Shown here piece after piece: positions 51,011 to 60,233 of a stretch of 64,000 nucleotides of DNA. This stretch comes from CAYRXM01 sp964428175 (GTDB taxonomy: Bacteria > Chloroflexota > Anaerolineae > JAFGEY01). The stretch covers positions 15,687 through 79,686 of the forward strand of contig CAYRXM010000006.1 of the NCBI GenBank assembly GCA_964428175.1, written 5' to 3'. Under the pieces are notes generated by a model that worked only from the letters and a program-made list of their open reading frames with translations, was not told the origin of the DNA and searched no databases. Positions within the stretch are counted from its first letter, which is position 1. Every line of letters starts with the position of its first letter. The position numbers and the translations under genes were made by a program.

Positions 51011-51904
51011 ATGGTTTGGAAAGAGAGCCAATACAGTCGCGATATGATCGCTCGCCTGGCCCGCGCCGGCGCCTGGGTCTGCCTGGTTGTCCAGGACGAT
51101 GCCTGCCCGGCCTGCGCGGTGCATCGGGGCCGGCACTATCCACCGGAACAAGCGCCCCGCCTTCCACTCCCCGAATGTACCAGCCCTTTTTGCCGCTGCC
51201 GCTTTGAAGCGGTTGATCCGTCCAGCCGGCTGGCGGTCTCGGAACTGGTGACGCGCGGCGCGCAGTTGGTGCGCGCCCGGCTCAAGCGCGGCGCGTTGAG
51301 CGTGCTGCGCCGGGCAGTTGCCCTCGACGAGATGTACGAACCGGGCTGGTTGTGGCTCAGTGCGGTTGTCGATGACCAGGAAAAAGTGCAGTGCCTGGAA
51401 AAGGTGCTCCAGATCAATCCGGCTAACCGCTGGGCCGATAAAAAGCGGCGCGAAGTGCTGCATCGCCTGGGCATCGTGCCGCGAACGCGCGGCACCGCAC
51501 CGCTGGTTGACATCCCGCTGGAAGTGCTGCAAATTCGCACCAACCGCCAGGTGATCGTCGAGCAATGGCAGGCCTTTATGGATGTGATCATCCTGGCTGC
51601 GCCCGAGATCGCTCGCGCTCAGGCGTTGGCCTTTATTCGCCGCCTGGAGCAGGCCAATACAGAGGCGATCGAGCGGCTGATGACCGTCGCGGCCCTGCGC
51701 GACGAGATGGAGCAGCAGTGGCGCGAACTGGAGGCGGTCGGCCTCAGCCTGGGGCAGGCGATCCGCGCCCTCGCTCACCGGCCCGATATGAGCATCGATC
51801 CACGCCAAATGCGCGAGGTATTGCAGTTTCTTTATGATACCTTGATGTCGCGCCGCAAAGAAATGAAAAAACAGGTCGAATTGTACGGCGGCCGGGCAGC
51901 CTGA
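51011..51904 (+). CDS. protein with N-terminal Cys cluster and TPR-like repeats
   Basis: 297 residues from ATG 51011, nine bases after GGGGGA; ATG 50990 in the same frame is also possible. The first 70 residues contain six Cys (24, 32, 35, 56, 61, 63) in the pattern CPAC...RHYPP...PLPECTSPFCRCRF, which resembles the metal-binding loop of Mu gpF-like head proteins. A TPR-like pair follows (about 90-155) with LRRAVALDEMYEPGWLWLSAVV and LEKVLQINPAN, a form common in Chloroflexota. The remaining helices (170-297) are charged and may form a coiled coil. No catalytic domain; probable scaffold. Confidence 0.65.
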   Translation: MVWKESQYSRDMIARLARAGAWVCLVVQDDACPACAVHRGRHYPPEQAPRLPLPECTSPFCRCRFEAVDPSSRLAVSELVTRGAQLVRARLKRGALSVLRRAVALDEMYEPGWLWLSAVVDDQEKVQCLEKVLQINPANRWADKKRREVLHRLGIVPRTRGTAPLVDIPLEVLQIRTNRQVIVEQWQAFMDVIILAAPEIARAQALAFIRRLEQANTEAIERLMTVAALRDEMEQQWRELEAVGLSLGQAIRALAHRPDMSIDPRQMREVLQFLYDTLMSRRKEMKKQVELYGGRAA

Positions 51905-52168
51905 ACCGTCCATCCTTTTTCCCCATTGATACCACGCAGCAGATCATTCACCGCGCCGGCAGCCCCCTGCCGGCGTGTTTCCTCTGCAACCTCGAACCAG
52001 TCCAGCTAGAACATTTTTTCTATTTCTTGCCATAATATGACGAGATTTGGCAGGAATCGGGTATAAGCTGATATGGACTGAGATGATACCCTGACCCGAA
52101 AGTGATCCCCCGTCAAGGTCGAGAGGTCAGACACGATCATCCGAGACAGTGATGATACGGAGCAGGCA

Positions 52169-52687
52169 ATGAATACCAGGGCGCAAGACAAGAAGGACCA
52201 GATCATTGCCAATCTGATCCAGGCGCGTCAGAGCATCCTTGACGTGGCGGCCTTGTTGTCGCCGGCGCAGCAAGATCAGGTTTTTCTGGGCATCTGGTGC
52301 GCCAAAGACCTGCTCGCCCATCTCATCGGCTGGGATTTTGCCAACATCCAGGCCATTCAAGCCGTACAGGCCGGCGCATTGCCGGATTTCTACGCTCATC
52401 ACGATCCCCATTGGAGAACATTCAACGCACGTCTGGTCGCGCAGTACAGGCAAGAGGATTTTGCTGCGCTTCTCACTTCGGTCGGAGAATCGCTCCAAAA
52501 GTTGGCTAAGGCTCTCAGGCAGGTCTCCGCCCGTGACTTTAACCGGGACACGGGCGTGCGCTTCAAAGGGTACAAAGTGACCGTCGCCCGCCTGATCGAG
52601 GCCGAAGCCGGCGATGAATGGAAGCACCACCAACAAATCCAGGAATTTGCGACGCGCACGCAAGGGGAAAGGAGAGATGTGCAATGA
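52169..52687 (+). CDS. ClbS/DfsB-like (DinB-superfamily) four-helix protein
   Basis: 172 residues, mostly helical. WCAKDLLAHLIGWD (about 43-56) is the signature of the ClbS/DfsB and DUF1706 group in the DinB superfamily. ClbS hydrolyses the cyclopropane warhead of colibactin; most relatives have unknown roles, often protection from reactive small molecules. His51 in the signature and further His residues (e.g. KHHQQ, 151-155) may bind a metal. Its stop overlaps the amidase start (ATGA), so the two genes are translationally coupled. The 264 bases before it hold no gene and no clear promoter. Confidence 0.75.
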   Translation: MNTRAQDKKDQIIANLIQARQSILDVAALLSPAQQDQVFLGIWCAKDLLAHLIGWDFANIQAIQAVQAGALPDFYAHHDPHWRTFNARLVAQYRQEDFAALLTSVGESLQKLAKALRQVSARDFNRDTGVRFKGYKVTVARLIEAEAGDEWKHHQQIQEFATRTQGERRDVQ

Positions 52688-54132
52688 CATTCGACAACAA
52701 ACTTCAAACTGACCACACCACTATCTTGCCGACAACCATCCCGGCGCTTCAAGATGCAATGGCCCAAAAGCAGCTCACTGCACGTGAACTCGTCCTATTC
52801 TACCTGTCGCGCATCGCTCAAATCGACCAGTGTGAAGGGGGATTGAATGCCGTGCTTGAGGTCAACCCGGATGCGCTTTTTATCGCCGATATGCTGGATG
52901 AGGAACGAAAAAAGGGGCGCGTTCGCAGCTTGTTGCACGGCATTCCGATCATGCTCAAGGATACGATCAACACGGCAGACAACATGCACACCAGTGCAGG
53001 ATCGCTGGCCCTGGCGGACAATCTGGCTCCTTACGATGCGCACGTTGTTACCCGCTTGCGCCAGGCAGGAGCGATCATCCTGGCCAAGACAAACATGACC
53101 GAGTTTGCCAATTTTATGGGCGAAAATATGCCGCCCGGGTACAGTTCGCGCGGCGGACAGGTGCTCTCACCCTACAATCGCGATCGCACCCCGTCCGGTT
53201 CGAGCACCGGTTCGGCTGTTGCCGTGGCGGCCAGGCTGTGCGTGGCGGCGTTAGGGACAGAGAATTTTGGTTCGATCAACTACCCGGCGCAGCAAAACGG
53301 CATCGTGGGCATCAAACCGACCATGGGGTTGGTGAGCCGGTATGGAAATGTGCCAACGACGTACACGCTGGATACCATTGGTCCGATGGCAGGTTCGGTT
53401 ATGGATGCAGCTATCGTGCTGGGGGTGATCGCTGGGCGGGATGAGCACGATCCGGCAACATGGACACAAAATGAAGATGCGTCAACGGACTATATGTCAT
53501 TTTTAGATCGCGACGGCTTGAACGGTGCGCGCATTGGCATCCACCAGGGGAAATGGGAGGCATTGACCGGTGCAAGGCAGGAGGCATTCGACAAGTTGCT
53601 GGCTATACTAAAAAACGCCGGAGCGACGATCGTGGATGTGGAAGATATAAGCCAGCTTATCAGCGAAAGCGACATCGACCCCGTATTTTTCTATGAATGT
53701 AAGTCCTGTATGAACGCTTACCTGGCTACGCTCCGATCGGATCTCGCATGCACGTCTGTTCAAGAGATCATCGAGTTCAACCAACGCCACGCCAGCCAAG
53801 CTCTGAAATACGGGCAGCCCATGCTGTTGCATGCCCAAAACAAGACCTCAGGCAGGTTAACCGAGCCAGAGTATCTTGAGGCTTTGGCGAAAAGAGAACG
53901 GGCGATCTGTGCACTGGATGAGCTGTTCGATGCGCATCAGCTCAGTGTGCTGCTGTGCACACAGCCTGAAATTGTTGCGCCGATCACCGGTTTCCCCTCA
54001 ATGAGCACCCCCATCGGTAGCCACGAGGACAGGATTCCGATAGGCGCTTATTGGATTGCCAGGAGATATGACGAAGCCACGCTGCTGCGGATCGCTTTTG
54101 CGGCAGAAAAGGAGATGAATTCCAATGCCTGA
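52684..54132 (+). CDS. amidase signature family protein
   Basis: 482 residues from ATG 52684 overlapping the previous stop. The Ser-cisSer-Lys set is visible: Lys92 in GIPIMLKDTI, the cis-Ser in PSGSSTGSA (173/174), and Ser197 in GTENFGSINYPA. Members hydrolyse amides in the cytosol; the closest groups act on peptide or aryl amides, not on Glu-tRNA, because no gatB or gatC is present. The usual GTDTGGSIR sequence is altered to GTENFGSIN, so substrate choice is likely unusual. The gene overlaps the Fpg-like gene by eight bases. Confidence 0.88.
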   Translation: MTFDNKLQTDHTTILPTTIPALQDAMAQKQLTARELVLFYLSRIAQIDQCEGGLNAVLEVNPDALFIADMLDEERKKGRVRSLLHGIPIMLKDTINTADNMHTSAGSLALADNLAPYDAHVVTRLRQAGAIILAKTNMTEFANFMGENMPPGYSSRGGQVLSPYNRDRTPSGSSTGSAVAVAARLCVAALGTENFGSINYPAQQNGIVGIKPTMGLVSRYGNVPTTYTLDTIGPMAGSVMDAAIVLGVIAGRDEHDPATWTQNEDASTDYMSFLDRDGLNGARIGIHQGKWEALTGARQEAFDKLLAILKNAGATIVDVEDISQLISESDIDPVFFYECKSCMNAYLATLRSDLACTSVQEIIEFNQRHASQALKYGQPMLLHAQNKTSGRLTEPEYLEALAKRERAICALDELFDAHQLSVLLCTQPEIVAPITGFPSMSTPIGSHEDRIPIGAYWIARRYDEATLLRIAFAAEKEMNSNA

Positions 54133-54925
54133 ACTACCCGAAATCTACGTGATGGCCCGCGATATGCGGAAAGAGCTGGTCGGTCGCACCTTCGGCGAGG
54201 TCGAGGTGCTGCAACCCAAGTGCCTCAACGTGCCGGTGGACGAGTTCCAGGCCGCGATCAGCGGGACGGACATCCGTGATGTGACGCCGCGCGGCAAATG
54301 GGTGCGCGTAGCCTTGTCGCAGGGCTGGCTGCTGCTCTGCCTGGGCATGGGCGGCGAGATTCTGCTGACCGACCGCGATCATTTGCCCCCAAAGTATCGC
54401 CTCATCTTTGACTTGCGCGATGGGGCCAGCCTGGCGGTGAACTTTTGGTGGTTCGGTTTTTCGCACTATGCCCCCACCCTCGCCGACCACAAGATGACGG
54501 CCGAACTCGGCCCCGACATGCTCGAATTGAGCCTGGACGACTTCCGCGCGCTCCTGCACGGGCACAAGGGTGCGATCAAGACGTTTCTGCTCGACCAAAA
54601 GCGCATCGCCGGGATCGGCAACGTCTACGTGCAGGACCCGCTGTTCCTGGCGCGCATCCATCCGCTGCGCTCAATTGCGTCATTGAGCGACGCAGAAATC
54701 GCCAACCTGTGGTCGGCGCTCCGCGAGACGCTGCAACAGAGCATCGACCTGGGCGGCAGCGCGTGGGAGCAGAATCTTTACGGTGAGAAGGGGCAGTGGG
54801 ATCAACGTCACATGCACATCCTGCATCTGGAAAATGAACCATGTCCGGTCTGCGGTACAGTCGTCGAAAACATCAAAACCGGCAGCACGCATACGCGCGT
54901 CTGCCCGATGTGCCAACTTTTGTAA
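54125..54925 (+). CDS. Fpg/Nei-family DNA glycosylase homologue, divergent
   Basis: 266 residues. The catalytic N-terminus MPELPEI (Pro and Glu after Met removal), the Lys in TPRGKWVRV, the helix-two-turn-helix QKRIAGIGNVYVQD and a C-terminal zinc finger (CPVC...CPMCQ) are present, as needed for base-excision of oxidised purines. The loop that normally reads DPRRFG and wedges into the DNA is replaced by FWWFGFSHY, so lesion recognition may differ. Related divergent proteins form a separate branch without proven activity. Overlaps the amidase gene, suggesting one transcript from 52169 onward. Confidence 0.85.
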   Translation: MPELPEIYVMARDMRKELVGRTFGEVEVLQPKCLNVPVDEFQAAISGTDIRDVTPRGKWVRVALSQGWLLLCLGMGGEILLTDRDHLPPKYRLIFDLRDGASLAVNFWWFGFSHYAPTLADHKMTAELGPDMLELSLDDFRALLHGHKGAIKTFLLDQKRIAGIGNVYVQDPLFLARIHPLRSIASLSDAEIANLWSALRETLQQSIDLGGSAWEQNLYGEKGQWDQRHMHILHLENEPCPVCGTVVENIKTGSTHTRVCPMCQLL

Positions 54926-54942
54926 AGAAGCAGGAGGATGAA

Positions 54943-55488
54943 ATGGGAGCAAAACTGATCAAGTTCACGATTGAACCATTCCCCAAAACCAGGGTTATCG
55001 GTAAAAGCGTCGCCGTCAAGACCGACATCGAGTTTGGGGATCGCACGATTGAGAGTTTGTGGGAGAGCATGGCGCAGGATGGCAGCCTGGACTTTCTAAC
55101 CGCTTTGCCAGAGGTCGCCACCCCGGCCGGCGACACGGTCGGATGGATGGGCGATTATCACCCCGGTGACGCAACGTTTACGTATCTTGCGGGAGTGTTG
55201 GTCGGCCCTGATTCACCCGTCCCCGCCGGCTACGTCTATCGAGACATCGAGGCGTGCGAGATGGCGGTCGGATGGTTACAAGAAACCGCTGGCGACCAAG
55301 GCGGCAATATCCACGCCCATGCTTCCGATCACATCGGCCAAGCCGTAAAAGCGCAAGGCTATGAATACGACGGTTCGCACGGCTACATCGAAATGGAATA
55401 CTATTCCCACGAGCGATTCCGCATCCCGGAGGGACGCGGCGAGTACGTGATCCTGGACTTTTACTCGCCGTGCAAAAAGACCAGGTAA
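54943..55488 (+). CDS. GyrI-like/AraC effector-binding-domain protein (1 of 4)
   Basis: 181 residues from ATG 54943, directly after AGGAGG. The sequence follows the GyrI-like ligand-binding fold: a starting strand KFTIEPFPKTRVIGKSV, a helix, FTYLAGVLVG, VPAGYVYRDI in the middle, and HGYIEMEYYSHERF near the end. It carries no DNA-binding domain. Such stand-alone domains bind or in some cases hydrolyse small hydrophobic or cyclopropane-containing compounds. It is the first of four related genes in the next 8 kb. Ligand unknown. Confidence 0.72.
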   Translation: MGAKLIKFTIEPFPKTRVIGKSVAVKTDIEFGDRTIESLWESMAQDGSLDFLTALPEVATPAGDTVGWMGDYHPGDATFTYLAGVLVGPDSPVPAGYVYRDIEACEMAVGWLQETAGDQGGNIHAHASDHIGQAVKAQGYEYDGSHGYIEMEYYSHERFRIPEGRGEYVILDFYSPCKKTR

Positions 55489-55505
55489 ACAGCAAGGGGC
55501 AAGAA

Positions 55506-56147
55506 ATGAATCCCGATGCGTTGATAGAAGCCATATCCGTCAAAGAGGTCGATGTCGACAAATTCGTACACCTGGCCCTCAGCGACGTGCGCGCCAGGGA
55601 CGAAATCGTCAAACAGATGGTCACACACCCTCACATTATGGTGTACTATCACTGTTACTATGTCGTCGACAAAGCGAGCTGGCAAAGGCCGGAGCTGTTC
55701 TATCCCTACTGGCCTGAGATCACCGCTTTGTTGCATCACCCGAACTCCTATCACCGGGATTTTGCGCTGACCGTCATCGCCAATTTAACGCAAGTAGATC
55801 ACGACGACCTGTTCGCCGGGATCTTTGACGACTATTTTGCGCACGTCAACGACGACAAGTTTATGACGGGGCAATGTTGCATCCAAAACAGTGTAAAGAT
55901 CTTCCGGCACAAACCTGGATTACGAGAGCGCATCATTGCGCTTTTGTTGGATGTGGATCAGCAATGCGCCTACACCGAAAAACAGAAAGCGGTGCTGCGG
56001 GCCGACATCCTGGATGTGTTCGATGAGGTGTACGAACAAGTGCGTGACCAAACAGGGGTCAACGCGTTTATCCAGGATAGCATCAGCAGCAGCAGTCCCA
56101 AAACAAGGCGTAAAGCCAAAGAACTTGTCAAGAAGCATAATTTGTAA
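55506..56147 (+). CDS. HEAT-like helical repeat protein
   Basis: 213 residues from ATG 55506 after AAGGGG. It is almost fully helical, with HEAT-like helix pairs (ITALLHHPNSYHRDFALTVI; DDLFAGIFDDYF; GLRERIIALLLDVDQQ). The C-terminus is strongly basic (SSSPKTRRKAKELVKKHNL). No enzyme motif is seen. It probably binds a protein or nucleic acid partner. 17 bases after the preceding GyrI-like gene and 18 before the next, so part of the same transcript. Confidence 0.6.
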   Translation: MNPDALIEAISVKEVDVDKFVHLALSDVRARDEIVKQMVTHPHIMVYYHCYYVVDKASWQRPELFYPYWPEITALLHHPNSYHRDFALTVIANLTQVDHDDLFAGIFDDYFAHVNDDKFMTGQCCIQNSVKIFRHKPGLRERIIALLLDVDQQCAYTEKQKAVLRADILDVFDEVYEQVRDQTGVNAFIQDSISSSSPKTRRKAKELVKKHNL

Positions 56148-56165
56148 GGAAAAGGAGCGTAAACG

Positions 56166-57320
56166 ATGTCCAATCAACGTGCTGTCTTGGAAAATGTCCC
56201 GCGCGTCCACTTTTACGAGGGCGGCAAACGCTGCCCGGAGGACATCATCATCCCGTCGGTGGTGCGGGCAATCCTGGAATACCTGGGCGATGAGGATTAC
56301 GGCTGTAAGCATTGCCCGGCGCGCGGTCAAGCCTGCAAGGTCCACTGCACCTATGCCTTCCTGGTGGGAGTGTCCGGCGCAGCAGCGTTCCTCTCGTGGA
56401 AAGAGGGCTGGCACGGCGATAACGTCGCGCTCTTCTACATGGACGCAGATCCCGGCGCGGTACAAGATCACATCTTTGCAGCGATCGGCTATGCGCATGA
56501 AGCGGTGATGAAGGAAGAGGGCCGCGATAACGAAGCCGTGTTCCGCCAGCGCATCATCGAGAGCATCGACCGAGGCGTGCCCGCTCTGGCCTACGGCGTC
56601 ATCGGCCCGCCGGAACCGTCCATCATCACCGGCTACGACGAAGGGGGAGATGTGCTCATCGGCTGGAATTTCTTCCAGAACTTTCCGGACTTCAATGCGG
56701 GGGTGGAATTTGAGGATTCCGGTTCCTTCCGCAAGCACGATTGGTTCAACCATACCGAAAATTTGCTCATCATCGGCGAAAAGCTCCCCACCAAGCCGTC
56801 GCTGCCGGAGGTCAGCCGCGACGCGCTGCGCTGGCTGATCAAGGTCGCGCGCACGCCGATGGTGCGCCCGGAGCCGGACGCGCCGGAATGGTACCAGAAC
56901 CGCCACAATGGGCTGGCCGCCTACGACGCCTGGGCCAATCATCTGCTGCGCGACGCCGAATGGCCCGCCGATGACGAGGCCACGCTGCGCGCACACCACC
57001 AAGTTCACAACGACGTCATTGGCACGGTCGCCGAGGCGCGTTGGTACGGCTCGGTCTTCCTGGCCGAGATCGCCGAGCACTTTGTCGCCTGGTCGAATCA
57101 TCTGGGCACGACGGAACACGTCCTTCACGCCGCCGCCTGTTATGCCGCCGAGCATGACTTGATGTGGACGCTGTGGGACCTCGCGGGCGGTATTGATAAT
57201 CCCGAAGCCTTCCGCGCGATGGCCGATCCCGCCAAACGCCGTGCCATGGCCGACATTGTCCGCCGGGCGCAGGCCGAGGATGTTAAAGCCGTCGATCACT
57301 TTGAACAAGCACTGCAATAA
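56166..57320 (+). CDS. uncharacterised protein with Cys-rich N-terminus (possible BtrH_N/C39-like fold)
   Basis: 384 residues. Residues 20-65 contain five Cys (23, 47, 50, 57, 61) including CKHC and CKVHC, which may form a metal site or a thiol-peptidase-like nucleophile region. GVPALAYGVIGPPEPSIITG (about 139-158) and DVLIGWNFF look like the His/Asp half of a C39- or BtrH-type papain fold: a hydrophobic strand followed by GYDEGGD. The C-terminal half (200-384) is helical. The family assignment is weak, based only on these patterns. GGAG lies before the ATG. Confidence 0.45.
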   Translation: MSNQRAVLENVPRVHFYEGGKRCPEDIIIPSVVRAILEYLGDEDYGCKHCPARGQACKVHCTYAFLVGVSGAAAFLSWKEGWHGDNVALFYMDADPGAVQDHIFAAIGYAHEAVMKEEGRDNEAVFRQRIIESIDRGVPALAYGVIGPPEPSIITGYDEGGDVLIGWNFFQNFPDFNAGVEFEDSGSFRKHDWFNHTENLLIIGEKLPTKPSLPEVSRDALRWLIKVARTPMVRPEPDAPEWYQNRHNGLAAYDAWANHLLRDAEWPADDEATLRAHHQVHNDVIGTVAEARWYGSVFLAEIAEHFVAWSNHLGTTEHVLHAAACYAAEHDLMWTLWDLAGGIDNPEAFRAMADPAKRRAMADIVRRAQAEDVKAVDHFEQALQ

Positions 57321-57343
57321 AGAATGTCGCATAGGAGAAAACA

Positions 57344-57823
57344 ATGACCATCAAATTCGAATCATCGGTAGTATTTGTCCAAGACATTGACGTCTCGCGC
57401 CGCTTCTACGAGGACTTGCTCGAGCAAAAAGTGGCAATGGATTTTGGCCCTAACGTGGGCTTCGAAAGCGGCTTTGCGTTGTGGCAGGTCGATCATGCAT
57501 ACGAGATGATCTTTGGCGCTCCCACGGACGATGCCGCTCCATTAGGCCGCAAGAACGTGGAACTCTACTTCGAAACGGACGCATTGGATGAAGTGTTGGC
57601 GCGCGTGACAGAAGCACAGGTGCCCCTCGTCCACCCACTCTATGAACAACCCTGGGGACAACGCGCCTTTCGCCTCTACGATCCCGACGGGCACATCGTC
57701 GAACTCGGAGAAGCGATGCCGGTCGTCGTCGTCCGGATGTTGGCATCAGGCTTATCGATGGAAGAGGCGGCGCAGCGCACGGGAATGCCGCTGGAGATCG
57801 TGCGCGCGATGGCTCCAAACTAA
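57344..57823 (+). CDS. VOC-superfamily (glyoxalase-like) protein
   Basis: 159 residues. The first beta-alpha-beta unit (SSVVFVQDIDVSRRFYEDLL) and second unit ending with RLYDPDGHIVELGE are the standard VOC fold. Glu-containing strand VELYFETDAL and the C-terminal HIVEL provide potential metal ligands. About 30 additional residues at the C-terminus (SGLSMEEAAQRTGMPLEIVR) look like a small helix-turn-helix. The substrate is unknown; related proteins are often dioxygenases, fosfomycin-type resistance proteins or binding proteins. AGGAG precedes the ATG. Confidence 0.82.
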   Translation: MTIKFESSVVFVQDIDVSRRFYEDLLEQKVAMDFGPNVGFESGFALWQVDHAYEMIFGAPTDDAAPLGRKNVELYFETDALDEVLARVTEAQVPLVHPLYEQPWGQRAFRLYDPDGHIVELGEAMPVVVVRMLASGLSMEEAAQRTGMPLEIVRAMAPN

Positions 57824-57843
57824 AACAAGAGGAGAAATTCATC

Positions 57844-58362
57844 ATGACAACACAAGCTATCGCCCTGCTCGTCATCGATGTCCAGCAGGGGCTTTTCGAG
57901 AAATCCACCCCCATCTACAAGGCGGATGAACTGCTCGAAAACATCAACACGCTGGTCGGACGCGCGCACTTGAGCGGCGCTCCGGTGTTCTACATCCAAC
58001 ACTCGGCCGCCAAACATTTGATGAAAGGCTCGGCAGAGTGGCAACTTCATCCTCAGCTTCAACCCCAGCACAAAGACTACATCATTCACAAACAACATGG
58101 AAACGCCTTCGAGGATACCCCTCTGGAAGAAACGCTGCGCTCGCTCCACGTCGATACCGTGGTCATCACCGGTCTCGTCACGCATGGATGTGTGAAGGCT
58201 ACTTGTCTGGGGGCGCGGGAATTGGGATACAACGTCGTCCTGGTTCAAGACGGGCACAGCAGCTTTAGCAAAGACGCTGCCGATCTGATCGAGAAATGGC
58301 ACGAGAAACTGAGCGCCAAACAAGTCGCAGTGCGACCGGCTACGGAGATAACGTTCGGTTAG
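57844..58362 (+). CDS. isochorismatase-family cysteine hydrolase
   Basis: 172 residues. The catalytic triad is intact: Asp12 in LVIDVQQGLF, Lys83 after DYIIHK, and Cys116 in VTHGCVKAT, with the cis-peptide element GLVTHGC. Family members hydrolyse amides such as nicotinamide, N-carbamoyl compounds and hydantoin products. Which substrate it uses is not evident. RBS AGAGGAG precedes the start, and the gene follows the VOC gene by 20 bases. Confidence 0.9.
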   Translation: MTTQAIALLVIDVQQGLFEKSTPIYKADELLENINTLVGRAHLSGAPVFYIQHSAAKHLMKGSAEWQLHPQLQPQHKDYIIHKQHGNAFEDTPLEETLRSLHVDTVVITGLVTHGCVKATCLGARELGYNVVLVQDGHSSFSKDAADLIEKWHEKLSAKQVAVRPATEITFG

Positions 58363-58372
58363 AGGAACCCAA

Positions 58373-59329
58373 ATGGCACTAATGTTGAATGTCCTGGATT
58401 GGTTATTGGAAGCCGAAAACCCCTCGGTGCGCTATCGCACGCTGACCGAACTGCTGGACGTTGCTCCCGACGCCCCACAGGTCCAGCAAACCAAATCACA
58501 GATCGCCGACAGCAAACCCGTCCAAAAGATTTGGGCCAAAATGCACCCCGACGGCTATTGGCTGCACCGGGGCAAAGGGGCGGGCATCGAGTATGCGATG
58601 TCGTCTTCCACGCATTTCGTCCTGGCGTACCTGGCCGAACTGGGACTCGACCGGCAGGACGAGCGCATCGCGCGGGCCGTGGAGCGTTACCTGGGACTGA
58701 CCGATCCGGACGTTCCCGATCCGCAAATCTGGCAGATGCCGCCCGACTACGCCAACCACCAATCGTGCCTGTATGCCTACAACCTGCGCACCTTCGTGAT
58801 GCTCGGCTACCGCGACGACCCGCGCATCCAGACGCGCATCAGGGTGCTGCTGGCGGATGAACGGTTCGACGGCGGCTATCTGTGCGACCGGCCCACGTTC
58901 AAGGCGAAAACCAAAAGCTGCATCCGCGGCAGCACCAAGACGTTGATGGCCTTCGCAGCTTTGCCGGAACTGTGGGAAACGCCGCGCTGTCGCCAGTTGG
59001 TCGACTACTTTCTGCGCCGCCGCGTGCTGTACCGCACCCGGCAGCCGGAGAAACTGGTGCGCGACGAACTGGCGCGCACCATCTTCCCCTTCGTCATCAA
59101 CGGGAGCTTGCTGGAATCGCTCTACGCGCTGAGCCGGATGGGCTACGGGCAGGACGAGCGGCTGCGCTCCGCGTGGGACATCCTGGAAAGCAAACAGGAC
59201 GAGAACGGGCGCACCATCCTGGATTGGAAGCCGAAAACGCTGTTCGATCCCGGCGAGAAAGGGCAACCGAACAAGTGGGCGACACTTTACGCCTGCTTGA
59301 GTCACAAATATCGCACTTATGCCATATAG
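58373..59329 (+). CDS. prenyltransferase/squalene-cyclase-like alpha/alpha toroid protein
   Basis: 318 residues, mainly helical, beginning WLLEAENPSVRYRTLTELL. Repeated helix pairs with G.W or GYW elements (HPDGYWLHRG; GGYLCDRPT; LLESLYALSRMGYG; DENGRTILDWKPK) fit the alpha/alpha toroid of prenyltransferase and squalene cyclase repeats. No DxDD or DDxxD cyclase motif is visible, so it is probably not a terpene cyclase. Ten bases after the isochorismatase gene. Function unknown. Confidence 0.6.
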   Translation: MALMLNVLDWLLEAENPSVRYRTLTELLDVAPDAPQVQQTKSQIADSKPVQKIWAKMHPDGYWLHRGKGAGIEYAMSSSTHFVLAYLAELGLDRQDERIARAVERYLGLTDPDVPDPQIWQMPPDYANHQSCLYAYNLRTFVMLGYRDDPRIQTRIRVLLADERFDGGYLCDRPTFKAKTKSCIRGSTKTLMAFAALPELWETPRCRQLVDYFLRRRVLYRTRQPEKLVRDELARTIFPFVINGSLLESLYALSRMGYGQDERLRSAWDILESKQDENGRTILDWKPKTLFDPGEKGQPNKWATLYACLSHKYRTYAI

Positions 59330-59384
59330 TTCTTGGACATCCTCTTGACTTTGGACTTTAGACTATAGGCAAGGAGACTGAACA

Positions 59385-60224
59385 ATGACAAACGATATGT
59401 TGACTTACTACACTCAACCCGGCCCGCTGACGGATCCCGGCCCTTACGCACACCTGTTCGACGGCCTGCCCACGAACATTCCGGCGCTGGTGAAGACCCT
59501 GCAAGGCGTGATGGTCCACATCTTTTGGGCGGGCAGCTATGGCCTGGAACTGACCGATGAGCGCAAGGCCGAGGTGAACCTGCGCACCGTGGAGAAGCAA
59601 CTGGCGCGCATCCTGGAACTCGACGACCAGCCACTCACCGAGGCGCGGCCCCACGAGCGCAAGCTCGTCGGCAACTGCCGCGACTTTTCCGTGATGATGA
59701 CGGCGATCCTGCGGCACCAGGGCGTCCCGGCGCGGGCGCGCTGCGGCTTCGGCACGTACTTCATCCCCGGTCATTACGAGGATCACTGGGTTGTCGAATA
59801 CTGGAACGCAGAGCAAAACCGCTGGGTGCTGGTGGACGCCCAACTCGACGCGATGATGCAAGAGGCGCTCAAGCTGGACTTCGATCCGTTGGACACGCCG
59901 CGCAACCGTTTTATCGTTGGTGGTGATGCGTGGCAGTTGTGCCGTCGCGGCGAGGCCAACCCCGACGACTTTGGCATCTTTGAGTGGCACGGCATCGAGT
60001 TCGTGCGCGGGGACTTGCTGCGCGACTTGCTCGCGTTCAGCAAAGTCGAAATCCTGCCATGGGACGGTGGTTGGGGCTACCTGATCGAGCTGGCGCCGGA
60101 GCAGATAGAACCGGTTTACGCGCTGATGGATCGCGTTGCCGCGCTAACCCTGGCCGACGACTTCACCGCTATTCGCGCGCTGTACGAAGAGGACGCCACC
60201 TTCCACCCGCCTTCGGAGTGGTAG
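59385..60224 (+). CDS. transglutaminase-like cysteine protein
   Basis: 279 residues. The transglutaminase core triad is visible as Cys98 in GNCRDFSVMMTAILRHQG, His134 in YEDHWVVEYWN, and Asp151 in WVLVDAQLD. Bacterial members act as peptidases or transamidases, often intracellular; no signal peptide is seen. The rest (160-279) is mixed helical without assigned domain. AAGGAG lies eight bases before the ATG. It is followed by a palindromic repeat before the next gene. Confidence 0.82.
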   Translation: MTNDMLTYYTQPGPLTDPGPYAHLFDGLPTNIPALVKTLQGVMVHIFWAGSYGLELTDERKAEVNLRTVEKQLARILELDDQPLTEARPHERKLVGNCRDFSVMMTAILRHQGVPARARCGFGTYFIPGHYEDHWVVEYWNAEQNRWVLVDAQLDAMMQEALKLDFDPLDTPRNRFIVGGDAWQLCRRGEANPDDFGIFEWHGIEFVRGDLLRDLLAFSKVEILPWDGGWGYLIELAPEQIEPVYALMDRVAALTLADDFTAIRALYEEDATFHPPSEW

Positions 60225-60233
60225 AGGCAGATT

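Noticed and set aside
51011..51213. Prophage remnant based on the Mu gpF-like Cys cluster
   Set aside because: No other phage gene, integrase, attachment site or compositional change is found around it.
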